Below, piece by piece: positions 25,031-33,550 of a stretch of 39,336 bases of DNA. The stretch comes from Prevotella sp. (GTDB taxonomy: Bacteria > Bacteroidota > Bacteroidia > Bacteroidales > Bacteroidaceae): the NCBI GenBank assembly GCA_017619445.1, contig JAFZSI010000013.1:1-39336 (forward strand). Direction: 5' to 3'. Made by a program: the position numbers and the translations under genes. Numbering within the stretch: the first letter of the stretch is position 1; every line of letters starts with the position of its first letter. The notes beneath the pieces were generated by a model that saw only the letters and a list, made by a program, of their open reading frames with translations, had not been told where the DNA came from and did not search any database.

Positions 25031-25759
25031 TTAACGGTTATTGTTTCTCTTACGGTTGCCTCTCGACTTGTTGCCGGGGTTGGCGCCGCGTCCGCCTTTG
25101 CTCTCCTGAGCAAAGTTGGGGGTGAGGTCACGCTTGCCGTAAACCTCTCCACGGCAGATCCACACCTTGATGCCGAGGATACCTACCTTGGTCAGGGCCT
25201 CTGTGTGGCAATAGTCAATGTCGGCACGGAAAGTGTGCAGCGGTGTGCGACCTTCCTTAATCATCTCACTACGTGCGATTTCGGCACCGTTCAGACGGCC
25301 AGAAATCAGCACTTTGATGCCTTCAGCACCTGCACGCATCGTGTTGGCCACAGCCATTTTGATGGCACGGCGGTAGGCAATCTTGCCCTCAATCTGCCGT
25401 GCGATGTTGTTTGCTACGATTGTTGCGTCGAGCTCAGGCTTCTTGATCTCGAAGATATTGATTTGAATCTCCTTGTCGTAGAGTTTCTTCAACTCTTCCT
25501 TCAGCTTGTCTACATCCTGACCACCTTTACCAATGACGATACCCGGACGGGCTGTGCAGATAGTGATGGTGACAAGTTTCAATGTGCGCTCGATAACAAT
25601 CCTCGACACGCTGGCCTTTGCCAGGCGCTCGTTAAGATACTTGCGGATTTTCTGGTCTTCCACGATGTTCTCGCCGAAGCTCTTTCCACCGAACCAGTTT
25701 GAATCCCATCCTCTGATAATACCGAGACGGTTGCTTATTGGATTAACTTTCTGTCCCAT
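25031..25759 (-). CDS. rpsC: 30S ribosomal protein S3
   Basis: A 242-residue mRNA-entry protein with S4 and S5 neighbours. The KH domain carries the GXXG loop in [20 protein letters not shown], and the C-terminal domain carries RNLTP-type [10 protein letters not shown] followed by a basic Gly/Asn/Arg-rich tail (about 222-242). The tail is longer than in E. coli. Confidence 0.98.
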   Translation of the reverse strand: MGQKVNPISNRLGIIRGWDSNWFGGKSFGENIVEDQKIRKYLNERLAKASVSRIVIERTLKLVTITICTARPGIVIGKGGQDVDKLKEELKKLYDKEIQINIFEIKKPELDATIVANNIARQIEGKIAYRRAIKMAVANTMRAGAEGIKVLISGRLNGAEIARSEMIKEGRTPLHTFRADIDYCHTEALTKVGILGIKVWICRGEVYGKRDLTPNFAQESKGGRGANPGNKSRGNRKRNNNR

Positions 25760-25764
25760 TCTGA

Positions 25765-26172
25765 TTATTCTTTAACGTCATTAGGTTTTGCATCTACAAA
25801 CAATGTCACATGGTTGCTACGCTTACGGATGCGGTAGCCACGGCCCTGGGGTGCGGGGCGCATGCGTTTCATCGTGACGCCTTCGTCAACGAAGACTTTA
25901 GAGATGAACAGTTCGCCGTCTTCTGCCTTGCGGTCATTCTTCTGCTCCCAGTTAGCGATTGCCGAGCGAAGCAGTTTCTCCACATCGACAGCAGCATGCT
26001 TCTTGGAGAAGCGCAGTACGCCGAGGGCACGGTTCACCTCCATGCCGCGGATCATGTCCACGACATAGCGCATCTTGCGTGGTGAAGAAGGTACCCCGTT
26101 CAGCTTTGCGAAATACAATGATTTACGGGCTTCTTTTCTTTTTTCAGCCGCTATTTTCTTTCTTCGTCCCAT
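25765..26172 (-). CDS. rplV: 50S ribosomal protein L22
   Basis: A 135-residue exit-tunnel protein. Core motifs are [20 protein letters not shown] and the beta-hairpin region [20 protein letters not shown] that lines the tunnel and can carry macrolide-resistance changes in other bacteria; no such change can be judged by eye here. Confidence 0.98.
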   Translation of the reverse strand: MGRRKKIAAEKRKEARKSLYFAKLNGVPSSPRKMRYVVDMIRGMEVNRALGVLRFSKKHAAVDVEKLLRSAIANWEQKNDRKAEDGELFISKVFVDEGVTMKRMRPAPQGRGYRIRKRSNHVTLFVDAKPNDVKE

Positions 26173-26205
26173 TATTCTACTTTCATTTTAAATGGTTTGC
26201 CCTGA

Positions 26206-26472
26206 TTATTTCTTGTTACCAGCATGACCGCCGAACTTACGTGTCGGTGAGAATTCTCCCAGCTTGTGGCCGACCATGTTCTCAGTAATGTAAACAGGGA
26301 TAAATTTGTTTCCGTTATGAACTGCAACAGTATGCCCCACGAAATCAGGGGAAATCATTGAAGCTCTGGCCCATGTCTTGACGACGGTCTTCTTGCCGCT
26401 CTCGTTCATGGCGAGAATCTTATTCTCGAGCGACACGTTGATGTATGGACCTTTTTTTAATGAACGACTCAT
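26206..26472 (-). CDS. rpsS: 30S ribosomal protein S19
   Basis: An 88-residue head protein, starting [20 protein letters not shown], with [20 protein letters not shown] and the C-terminal [17 protein letters not shown]. Position between rplB and rplV is standard. Confidence 0.98.
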   Translation of the reverse strand: MSRSLKKGPYINVSLENKILAMNESGKKTVVKTWARASMISPDFVGHTVAVHNGNKFIPVYITENMVGHKLGEFSPTRKFGGHAGNKK

Positions 26473-26498
26473 AATTTGCTCTTTACTTTACTTCGTGA

Positions 26499-27326
26499 TT
26501 ACTTCTTGTTAGCTCTTTCGATGATGTACTTGTTCGAGTGCTTCTTAGGAGAACGGGTCTTGAGGCCCTTAGCGTACAAGCCCTTGCGTGAGCGCGGATG
26601 TCCGCCAGACTGGCGGCCTTCGCCACCACCCATCGGGTGGTCGTGGGGGTTCATTACTACACCACGGTTGTGCGGGCGGCGTCCGAGCCAGCGGGTGCGT
26701 CCGGCTTTACCAGACTGCTCCAGGGCGTGGTCGGAGTTTCCTACACTTCCTACGGTTGCCTTACAAGCGCTCAACACCTTGCGGGTTTCACCCGAGGGGA
26801 GCTTAATAACACAATAACTGCCTTCACGAGAAGTAAGCTGGGCAAAGTTACCAGCCGAACGAACCATCTTGGCACCCTGTCCGGGACGCAGCTCAATGTT
26901 GTGAACCACTGTACCCACGGGGATGTTGGCCAGCGGAAGGGCATTGCCAACCTCGGGAGCAACGTCTGCGCCTGAGAGCAGCGTAGCGCCCACTTCCAGT
27001 CCGTTAGGAGCAATAATGTAACGTTTTTCACCATCAGCGTAGAACAACAATGCGATACGTGCCGAGCGGTTCGGATCGTACTCAATTGTCTTTACTACTG
27101 CTGGAACACCATCTTTCTCTCGTTTGAAATCGATGATACGGTACTTTCTCTTGTGGCCGCCGCCTCTGTAGCGGACGGTCATCTTGCCGGTATTGTTGCG
27201 GCCACCAGTTGAGCGCTTACCGTAAACGAGAGACTTCTCTGGCACGGATGCAGTAATTTCCTCGAACGTGCCAATAATCTTGTGTCTTTGACCCGGTGTA
27301 ACGGGTTTAAATTTACGTACTGCCAT
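26499..27326 (-). CDS. rplB: 50S ribosomal protein L2
   Basis: A 275-residue protein close to the peptidyl-transferase centre. It carries SH3-like and OB domains ([40 protein letters not shown]) and the C-terminal loop [20 protein letters not shown] containing the conserved active-site-region His. Length equals that of other Bacteroidetes. Confidence 0.98.
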   Translation of the reverse strand: MAVRKFKPVTPGQRHKIIGTFEEITASVPEKSLVYGKRSTGGRNNTGKMTVRYRGGGHKRKYRIIDFKREKDGVPAVVKTIEYDPNRSARIALLFYADGEKRYIIAPNGLEVGATLLSGADVAPEVGNALPLANIPVGTVVHNIELRPGQGAKMVRSAGNFAQLTSREGSYCVIKLPSGETRKVLSACKATVGSVGNSDHALEQSGKAGRTRWLGRRPHNRGVVMNPHDHPMGGGEGRQSGGHPRSRKGLYAKGLKTRSPKKHSNKYIIERANKK

Positions 27327-27332
27327 TTCTTA

Positions 27333-27626
27333 TTAAATATTGCTGTAAAAATCAATTGTTTCGCCCTCTTTCAGGGTAACCATTGCCTTCTTGAACGCAA
27401 TGCGCTGACCTTTGATCAGTCCGGCCTTGGTGTAGCGGCTTGAGCGCTTGCCGGCATATCTCATTGTGTTCACATCGACTACTGTAACATTATACTGGCT
27501 CTCAACTTCATTCTTAATCTGGAGCTTATTAGCCTCTGGGCGCACAACGAAACCGTAGCGGTTGGGGCGCTTGTCTGTCATTTTGGTCATCTTCTCAGTG
27601 ACCAAGGGTTTGATAATAAATGCCAT
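27333..27626 (-). CDS. rplW: 50S ribosomal protein L23
   Basis: A 97-residue exit-site protein that docks SRP and trigger factor. It starts MAFIIKPLVTEKMTKMTDKR and contains the rRNA-binding stretch VDVNTMRYAGKRSSRYTKAG. Confidence 0.98.
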   Translation of the reverse strand: MAFIIKPLVTEKMTKMTDKRPNRYGFVVRPEANKLQIKNEVESQYNVTVVDVNTMRYAGKRSSRYTKAGLIKGQRIAFKKAMVTLKEGETIDFYSNI

Positions 27627-27648
27627 AGTTAAATACTCTCCTTTTTAA

Positions 27649-28278
27649 TTATTTCGTTAAGACACTGTCAATAGTTTTCAGCGAGCCTTCGGTCACCACC
27701 AGAACGTCTGCGTTCAGAATCTTGTAGGTGTTGATGTTCTTGGCTTCCATCACTTCGGTGCGCTGCAGGTTACGAGCCGACAAATATACGTTTTTATCCG
27801 TAGCTGGCAAAACGAGCAAAATTTTCTTTCCGTCAACTTTCAGATTTTTAGCAATATTTACAAAATCTTTAGTCTTCGGGGTTTCAAGTGTAAAGTCCTC
27901 AACCACCACAATGGCGTCTTCCTGGGCTTTGTACGACAGGGCCGACTTGCGTGCGAGCACCTTTGTCTTCTTGTTCAGGTCTGTGCGGTAATCGCGGGGA
28001 CGGGGGCCAAACACGCGGCCACCACCTCTGAGCAGCGGTGAGTTGATGTCACCATGGCGTGCGCCGCCGCCGCCCTTCTGGCGACCGAGCTTGCGCGTTG
28101 AGCCTGTGTGCTCGCTTCTCTCCTTTGCCTTGGCGTTGCCCTGGCGCTGGTTGCCCATGTACTGCTTCACTGAAAGATAAATGACGTGGTCATTAGGTTC
28201 AATGCCGAAGATTTCCTCATTCAGAGTCACCTTCTTTCCGGTCTCCTGACCTTTGATGTTTAATACGCTAAGTTCCAT
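27649..28278 (-). CDS. rplD: 50S ribosomal protein L4
   Basis: A 209-residue protein. The extended loop reaching the tunnel ([40 protein letters not shown]) is intact. L4 represses the S10 operon in E. coli through the operon leader. Here a structured leader precedes rplC rather than rpsJ. Its ATG overlaps the rplC stop by one base. Confidence 0.98.
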   Translation of the reverse strand: MELSVLNIKGQETGKKVTLNEEIFGIEPNDHVIYLSVKQYMGNQRQGNAKAKERSEHTGSTRKLGRQKGGGGARHGDINSPLLRGGGRVFGPRPRDYRTDLNKKTKVLARKSALSYKAQEDAIVVVEDFTLETPKTKDFVNIAKNLKVDGKKILLVLPATDKNVYLSARNLQRTEVMEAKNINTYKILNADVLVVTEGSLKTIDSVLTK

Positions 28279-28892
28279 TACTTGTTAATAATTACTGTTG
28301 AACCATTATAACCAGCGCAGCTGCCTTTCACAAGAATCAGGTTGTGCTCCGGTATTACCTTCAATACTCTCAGATTCTGGGTAGTGACTCTGTCTGTACC
28401 CATGTGGCCACCCATGCGCATGCCCTTGAACACCTTTGCGGGATAAGAACAAGCACCAATGGATCCCGGCTTGCGGGCGCGGTCGTCCTGACCGTGTGTT
28501 GCCTGGCCCACACCACCGAATCCATGACGTTTCATGACACCCTGGAAACCTTTACCCTTCGAGGTGCCGACTACATCGACAAAATCCACGTCGTTGAAGA
28601 TTTCCACCGTAATGGTGTCTCCGAGGTTATACTCCTCGTCAAACTTGAACTCGGCCAAGTGCTTCTTTGGTGTTGTACCAGCTTTCTTGAAGACGCCCAT
28701 CATAGGCTTCGAGGTGCGCTTTTCTTTTGCCTCGCCGAAGCCCAGCTGAACGGCTTTGTAACCGTCCTTCTCAACAGTCTTCACCTGAGTAACAACACAA
28801 GGACCAGCTTCGATAACAGTGCACGGCACATTCTTGCCGTCGGCACTGAAAACGGATGTCATTCCGATTTTCTTTCCTAATAATCCTGGCAT
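28278..28892 (-). CDS. rplC: 50S ribosomal protein L3
   Basis: A 204-residue protein starting [20 protein letters not shown] and containing [20 protein letters not shown] followed by ATHG, the loop that approaches the peptidyl-transferase centre. It is the first gene of this transcription unit because rpsJ, its usual upstream neighbour, is 7.7 kb away. It is preceded by its own promoter and a long leader. Confidence 0.98.
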   Translation of the reverse strand: MPGLLGKKIGMTSVFSADGKNVPCTVIEAGPCVVTQVKTVEKDGYKAVQLGFGEAKEKRTSKPMMGVFKKAGTTPKKHLAEFKFDEEYNLGDTITVEIFNDVDFVDVVGTSKGKGFQGVMKRHGFGGVGQATHGQDDRARKPGSIGACSYPAKVFKGMRMGGHMGTDRVTTQNLRVLKVIPEHNLILVKGSCAGYNGSTVIINK

Positions 28893-29070
28893 TTCAGTTT
28901 TAATTTAAATAATAATAATGTGAATATTTTCTTCTCTTTTTAAGTGCCGTACCGCAACTGCGCACGCAAAACACACTTAAAAAGAATCGCCCGCTTCTTC
29001 GCAATTGAAGGCTAAGTCGTTCTCTTTCAGCGTATTGTTAGCGGTCAAGCCAGCGCAATACTCACTTTAG
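28893..29070 (-). promoter_or_regulatory. structured mRNA leader of the rplC operon
   Basis: About 178 nt lie between the predicted transcription start and the rplC ATG. A perfect 12-bp stem, plus 28935-28946 with 28974-28985, closes a GC-rich 27-nt loop. Smaller pairings (gctt...aagc, cttc...gaag near 28990-29010) are possible upstream. The length and structure fit an autoregulatory r-protein leader, with L4 or L3 as candidate ligands by analogy. I did not match it to a known leader family. Confidence 0.5.
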
Positions 29071-29076
29071 CGGCTG

Positions 29077-29108
29077 CAAAGGTACACATTATTATTAACA
29101 CACGCAAC
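29077..29108 (-). promoter_or_regulatory. promoter of the rplC ribosomal operon
   Basis: Minus-strand TACCTTTG (plus 29077-29084) and a GTTG box (plus 29105-29108) are separated by 20 bp, a near-consensus Bacteroidetes promoter. It would drive about 14.8 kb of ribosomal genes. The 109 bp between it and the cotH stop are AT-rich with no clear terminator. Confidence 0.75.
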
Positions 29109-29217
29109 ACCTTTGCCCCGACAGATAACAAAATTTAATGTTTTTTACGAAAAGATTAAAGATTTTGCGGTTAGAACAAAAGCAATTACTCATGCAACCA
29201 ACCACACAAACCTCCTG

Positions 29218-30930
29218 TTACTTCATCATCACCTTCTTGCCGCCACGAATTAATACGCCTTTTGTCTTTGGCAGCCACTCCATGCGCTGCCCGTTCAGGT
29301 TGTACATGGGCGCAGCACCGAATGGTGTAGCCGAATTGTCTATGGACTCTATGCCGTTGGCAGCCTCGCCCCACTGACGGCGCAGGAAATCCACTTTCTG
29401 GGTCAGACAATGCCTGAAACTCTGCTTGCGGTCGTTGATGTTGGCCTGGCTGTACTGCGGCCACCGCTTCCCATCGCTCACCACGGCGGCAGCAATCTGG
29501 TCAGCGAAACCGTCGATGAACGCGTCCAGGCCGGGATAGTCGTTGGCCAGGAAAGTCTGCCACACGCTCCTTACCACCTGTTGGAACCGAGGGAAGCGGG
29601 CAATCTCGCCTATCCAGTTCTGGCCAAAGGGCGGATTCTGGTAGATGAACTGATTGTAGCCCCGGCGGAAGGCGTTGCCGAAGTCCCACACGGGTCCGAA
29701 CACCAGCTTTGTGTCGTTGCCGCGCTCTTTATGCAGATAGCAGCTGCCATGGAACGACTCGGCATCGTCCATCACTTCCTGTACGATGTAGTAGCGTGCA
29801 AGCGCGTCCATATCGATATACTTTTCCCACTCGGTGCTGCTTTTGTCCTGGTTGTAGATGGCGCGGTCGGTGTGCTGCAGGAAGTCTGTCATATAGTTCT
29901 TCTGCTCGGCAGAGAGAACCTCGGGCGAGTGGCAGGTAAAGTTCAGCGCGCTGCCGTTGGACTCGGTCATACGCAGCTGGTTCTCCTCCTCGTAGTTGTC
30001 TATCTCCAACAGCCATCCGCCGGTGATTTTGTCGGGGTCGGTCTCCTCATTGTCCTGCTCGGTGATGTTCACGCGGGTCTTTGCCACGCGTATATGCTCG
30101 GTCAGCATGTAAAGGCCGATGTATTCGCCATTGAGCACCACCTCCACGGGTTGCTGCGAGGGGGTGTAGGCAAGCTTCATCATGCGGCTCAGCTCGAAGC
30201 CAACGGTGTTGCGCAGGAATGCCATGTCGTCGTCGGCATGTGCCAGCAGGGTGAAGTGCTTGTTGCTGTTCATGCCGAGGGGCTGCACCTTGTCGGCGAA
30301 CTTCAGGCGGTAGGGTTTCTTGTCGAAGGCCGTCCACGTGTAGTTGCCGCGACCCTTCACCTGCAACGACAGCGGACTGTCTGCGCTGCCCATCGACTCG
30401 TATCCCTCCAAACCCAGCGCGTCGATGTAGCAGGTGCCGGACACATAGCTGTCCTTCGACGTTACTGGCTGTCCGGTGTTGATGAAAAGCACCGGCAGTG
30501 TTCCCGACCATGCCTCGCGTGGCGCGTCGCCGTCGGGGATAATCCGAAATTGCATCGTTGTGGGATTGATGCTGATGGTATAGGTCTGTACCCCACTCTT
30601 GTTGGGCAGCAACCAGGCGCCTTCATTGCCAAACACCATTGTCCCGCTCAGTTCGCTACACCCGTCGTAGGGTGCACAATAGAGATTGTCCCAGAAATGG
30701 CTGGCACTGTAGGCCGATGCCGGGGCAACCTTGAACCAGCCGTCATTGCCGGCAGCAGGCACGGTAATGGCCCATGTCTGCTTGTCGTCCTGTAGCGAAA
30801 GGGGATAGCTCTTGTCGGTTGTGCTCCAGTTGTTCAGCCAGCCCACCAGGTAGAAGGCGGTCTCGTCGGCAGCATGGCAGGAGCCCGTTCCTATCAATAA
30901 CGCGATGAAAAGGAGAAAGATGTTTTTCAT
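29218..30930 (-). CDS. CotH-kinase family secreted protein with N-terminal carbohydrate-binding-like domain
   Basis: A 570-residue protein with a signal peptide (about 1-20). The N-terminal domain (about 24-132, ETAFYLVGWLNNWSTTDKSY ...) resembles SusE/SusF-type starch-binding or similar beta domains. The CotH domain (about 145-520) has the expected blocks: NYTWTAFDKKPYRLKF, VVLNGEYIGLYMLTEHIRV, GGWLLEIDNYEEE and GPVWDFGNAFRRGYNQF. CotH proteins are atypical protein kinases, shown for spore-coat CotH; the substrate here is unknown. The C-terminal tail (APMYNLNGQRMEWLPKTKGV then RGGKKVMMK) is nearly identical to that of the upstream gene, 31 bp away, with which it probably forms an operon. Confidence 0.88.
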   Translation of the reverse strand: MKNIFLLFIALLIGTGSCHAADETAFYLVGWLNNWSTTDKSYPLSLQDDKQTWAITVPAAGNDGWFKVAPASAYSASHFWDNLYCAPYDGCSELSGTMVFGNEGAWLLPNKSGVQTYTISINPTTMQFRIIPDGDAPREAWSGTLPVLFINTGQPVTSKDSYVSGTCYIDALGLEGYESMGSADSPLSLQVKGRGNYTWTAFDKKPYRLKFADKVQPLGMNSNKHFTLLAHADDDMAFLRNTVGFELSRMMKLAYTPSQQPVEVVLNGEYIGLYMLTEHIRVAKTRVNITEQDNEETDPDKITGGWLLEIDNYEEENQLRMTESNGSALNFTCHSPEVLSAEQKNYMTDFLQHTDRAIYNQDKSSTEWEKYIDMDALARYYIVQEVMDDAESFHGSCYLHKERGNDTKLVFGPVWDFGNAFRRGYNQFIYQNPPFGQNWIGEIARFPRFQQVVRSVWQTFLANDYPGLDAFIDGFADQIAAAVVSDGKRWPQYSQANINDRKQSFRHCLTQKVDFLRRQWGEAANGIESIDNSATPFGAAPMYNLNGQRMEWLPKTKGVLIRGGKKVMMK

Positions 30931-30961
30931 GCTGAAGGAATTCGTGATTCTTTTTGTTGCG

Positions 30962-31795
30962 TCATTTCATCAGCACCTTTTTGCCGCCACGAATAAATAT
31001 GCCTTTTGTCTTTGGCAGTCCCTCCATGCGCTGGCCGTTCAGGTTGTACATGGGCGCAGCGTCGGAAGGTGGGACAGCCGAATTGTCTATGGCCTCAATG
31101 CCCGAAGGTGCCGACACGTTAACCGCGCGCACCTGAAGACCAAGGAAACGATAATAGGCACAGCCAAAGAATGCATCGTCATTGTCAAAATGCAGTGTGC
31201 CGCCGTACAGAGGGGAGGACTCGTCGTAAAATGACAACCAGTAATCGCCCTCTTTCCCTACAAGATAGACGCCGTTATACCCGCGATAGCCCGATGCGGG
31301 AAAAAACAAAGTCGCTCCGTTGGTGGCGGTGAACAGATAGCCGTCCACGCCATTTTGGTTATTCCACTCCGACTCGCAGTTTTTGCAGAGTTCTGCCATC
31401 TGGTCATACGACGGCATCACCCAGTTGCCGCCCCACTGTTGGTGGGCTACGTCGTACTGAGTGCCGGCAATGTCAGCGCCCAGATACTCCAACAGGCTGT
31501 AATCCCCGTCGTCGTTATAAGTGCCGTGGAGATAGGTGCTCCAGAAGTATTCGGTCTTCTCCTCCGTCTCGCCCCAGGCATAATAGCCGCCGTTGCCCTC
31601 GGGCTTGTCGGCGCCCACGTTGCAGCAGGCCCACTTCGTGCCTGAAGGCAGGCCAAGGTCTATCTGGTGGGGATGACGGTTGTCGGGACACTGCGCGCCC
31701 GATACGCTCGGCAGCAGCGCGAAAAGAAACAGCACGATGCCCGTCTTTGCAACGGAAGCTGTAAACAGATGGCTGGGTTTTCTTATGATGTTCAT
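30962..31795 (-). CDS. secreted FISUMP-domain protein
   Basis: A 277-residue protein. The start at 31795 (MNIIRKPSHLF) gives a signal peptide (hydrophobic segment about 20-34, ending VSGA); the open frame upstream merely translates the GTGCAC repeat region. The mature part contains IDLGLPSGTKWACCNVGADK, YYAWGETEEKTEYFW, and FFPASGYRGYNGVY with GDYWLS, the pattern of FISUMP (major paralogous domain) proteins common on Fibrobacter and Bacteroidetes surfaces. The tail APMYNLNGQRMEGLPKTKGI with RGGKKVLMK matches the next gene's tail. The function is unknown; surface exposure or secretion is inferred from signal and tail. Confidence 0.82.
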   Translation of the reverse strand: MNIIRKPSHLFTASVAKTGIVLFLFALLPSVSGAQCPDNRHPHQIDLGLPSGTKWACCNVGADKPEGNGGYYAWGETEEKTEYFWSTYLHGTYNDDGDYSLLEYLGADIAGTQYDVAHQQWGGNWVMPSYDQMAELCKNCESEWNNQNGVDGYLFTATNGATLFFPASGYRGYNGVYLVGKEGDYWLSFYDESSPLYGGTLHFDNDDAFFGCAYYRFLGLQVRAVNVSAPSGIEAIDNSAVPPSDAAPMYNLNGQRMEGLPKTKGIFIRGGKKVLMK

Positions 31796-31825
31796 ACAAT
31801 AAGGCTTTAGAATGGTTTGATGCCG

Positions 31826-31857
31826 CAAAAATAAGAAAAAAGCCGGAACAGACCAAG
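31826..31857 (-). promoter_or_regulatory. promoter of the FISUMP-cotH unit
   Basis: Minus-strand TATTTTTG (plus 31826-31833) with a CTTG box (plus 31854-31857), 20 bp apart. The leader is about 25 nt. The GTGCAC array at 31881-31955 begins about 24 bp upstream of the -33 box. Confidence 0.7.
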
Positions 31858-31880
31858 ACAAGACCATTATTTTTTCATTT

Positions 31881-31955
31881 TGTGCACAAATTGTGCACAG
31901 ATTGGCCAGCCGTCTGTTTTTTTGTGCACAATTTGTGCACAAAATGGCCAACCGC
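31881..31955. repeat. phased GTGCAC array (two 32-bp direct repeats)
   Basis: A 32-bp segment at 31881-31912 is repeated at 31923-31955 with a few differences. Each contains two GTGCAC palindromes whose starts are exactly 11 bp apart (31882/31893; 31924/31935), followed by tggccAaCCG-like sequence. The pairs are 42 bp apart, four helical turns. The spacing suggests cooperative protein binding upstream of the FISUMP promoter. Confidence 0.8.
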
Positions 31956-31995
31956 CTTTTATTCAGTGCTAACAAACACGACAAAACCAACCGCT

Positions 31996-32122
31996 AAGCA
32001 CGGAGTTAGAATCCCAAAGCATAGGTTTAGAACCGCAAAGCACGGAGTTAGAATCCCAAAGCACGGAGTTAGAACCGCAAAGCATTGCTTTATGAACAAA
32101 TTCTCTAGAAAATTTGCACGTA
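31996..32122. repeat. 21-bp tandem repeat running into a copy of the 85-bp repeat family
   Basis: The word aagca recurs at 31996, 32017, 32038, 32059 and 32080, exactly 21 bp apart, in alternating versions (gttagaatccc / gttagaaccgc). From 32078 to 32122 the sequence matches the junction of copies 3/4 of the array at 7552-7980 (caaagcA-tgctttA...aattCTCTAGAAAATttgcacgtaa). No credible coding is seen in the rest of the gap. Confidence 0.85.
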
Positions 32123-32155
32123 AAGTGCTGGTTTGTGTTTTTCACGTACAGATAC

Positions 32156-32196
32156 AGAAAAGCGGCGTGCCCAGATGCTCCAGACACGCCGCGCTT
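32156..32196 (-). terminator. terminator after the serpin gene
   Basis: GCGGCGTG (32162-32169) pairs with CACGCCGC (32185-32192); on the minus strand the hairpin runs into ttttctg. It is 14 bp downstream of the serpin stop. Confidence 0.85.
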
Positions 32197-32209
32197 TATT
32201 ATGTCAGAA

Positions 32210-33532
32210 TCAATCGCCTGTGAATTTGCCTACGAAGAGGATAACGCCCGAGGACTGTTCGCTGATGACATAGGCGAAGGGGCGGTTGGCATGGAAGGTG
32301 GCCTTGGGATATTCAACAGGCTGGGCACCTACAGAATTGGGCATCGCGCCACCAATGGTCACGGCAGCAGCTTCCGAGCCTTCCTCATTGACCTTGATTT
32401 TGGCCTTCTGGCGCATGATGTCGATATACACCGGTTGAAAGCTCATGTTGGGGATTTCGGCATAGATTTCGTCAAAGGCCAATTTGATGCCCATCTTTTT
32501 CATGAGTCCTATGAGCCCCTTCTCCGTGTCGAGTTGGTCGGTGTCAGAGTCAGTTTCGAAGCGTGGCAGTTTCAAATCCACCTCGTAGGGTTGGAATGTG
32601 TTGCCTCCCGTTTCGCACCAGCCATGATTATTCAACAGATAGCTTTCCGTCACCTCGCTGATAACGTCGTCAACGGTCTTGCCGTCCTCGGGCAGCAAAA
32701 CAGTCATGTTCCAAAGACCTGTGCCGTAGGGCATGATAACGGCAGAATAAGTGTCGCTCTTCAGATAGCTGATGAGAACGTTCTGGTGCATCAGCGGCAG
32801 TTGCTTCTTGCCGCCCGTGGTGGTGAAGGTCTCCGTGCGGGTGTTCTTCTGGTCGAACTTCGAGGCCCAGTCGGCCTTGAAATAAATGGCGTTGAGCAGA
32901 TAGGACAGCATTTCCGGGTCCACATCGTCAAGAATCGAGGGAATCATGCCGCTGGTCTTCTCGTTGCACCAGCCGTTGATATGGTCGAGCGTCTGCGGCG
33001 CGGAGAAGTCGAGCGACTCGGCCAGCGCACCGTAATAGGTCTGCATGTCCTGCTGGAACTGCGGCTTCAGCGTGTACTTCTTGTTCAGGAAAATGGCGTT
33101 GGCTATGGTCAGCGTAACCTTGTCGTCCACCTTCGGCAAGCCCTCAATCAGTTTCTTGCAATACTCGTTCACGGCCTGAATGCCTCCCTTGTGGAATCCC
33201 AACGTCTGCTCCAGTTCCTGCTCGGTCTGTCCCGTGGCGGCATCGTTCACCATACCCAATACATAGGTGATGCTCAGCGGCGAGTAGATGAAACTCTTGC
33301 CGCTCTTGTCAACATCGTTGACCGCTTTCAGAAACTTCAGCGTGAAGCCGTTGTTGTCGTAGGCAAACTGTTTCTGCTCCGTTGTCAGCTCTATCGTCAC
33401 TGGCTCAGACAGCATGTTCACCACTTGTTTGGTTTCACCCAAATCATCACTCACCTCCTCTGACGAGGAACAAGACATCAGCCCGCAACTCAGCACGATG
33501 GCCAATCCTAACAGTTTACTCGTTGTTTTCAT
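32210..33532 (-). CDS. serpin (serine/cysteine protease inhibitor), lipoprotein
   Basis: A 440-residue protein. The lipoprotein signal ends GLMSC (Cys21), so it is membrane-anchored. The serpin fold covers about 50-440: FIYSPLSITYVLGMVNDAA, LTIANAIFLNKKY, LLNAIYFKADWASKF, and the C-terminal HANRPFAYVISEQSSGVILF. The reactive-loop hinge EEGSEAAAVT (383-392) has the small residues needed for loop insertion, so an inhibitory serpin is predicted. By alignment with alpha-1-antitrypsin spacing, the scissile bond would be Asn399-Ser400 (AMPN|S). It follows a small lipoprotein gene by 18 bp, likely in one unit. A role in blocking host or microbial proteases is inference. Confidence 0.93.
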   Translation of the reverse strand: MKTTSKLLGLAIVLSCGLMSCSSSEEVSDDLGETKQVVNMLSEPVTIELTTEQKQFAYDNNGFTLKFLKAVNDVDKSGKSFIYSPLSITYVLGMVNDAATGQTEQELEQTLGFHKGGIQAVNEYCKKLIEGLPKVDDKVTLTIANAIFLNKKYTLKPQFQQDMQTYYGALAESLDFSAPQTLDHINGWCNEKTSGMIPSILDDVDPEMLSYLLNAIYFKADWASKFDQKNTRTETFTTTGGKKQLPLMHQNVLISYLKSDTYSAVIMPYGTGLWNMTVLLPEDGKTVDDVISEVTESYLLNNHGWCETGGNTFQPYEVDLKLPRFETDSDTDQLDTEKGLIGLMKKMGIKLAFDEIYAEIPNMSFQPVYIDIMRQKAKIKVNEEGSEAAAVTIGGAMPNSVGAQPVEYPKATFHANRPFAYVISEQSSGVILFVGKFTGD

Positions 33533-33550
33533 TGTTTTATTGTATATCTA

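Noticed and set aside
29410-30795. 461-codon plus-strand open frame opposite the CotH gene
   Set aside because: It is the complement of a well-supported CotH gene with signal peptide and family motifs; the plus-strand product has no recognisable motif and is His/Val/Leu-rich as expected for an antisense shadow.
32114-33463. 449-codon plus-strand open frame opposite the serpin gene
   Set aside because: It is an antisense shadow of the serpin, starts inside the terminator region and repeats, and shows no domain.
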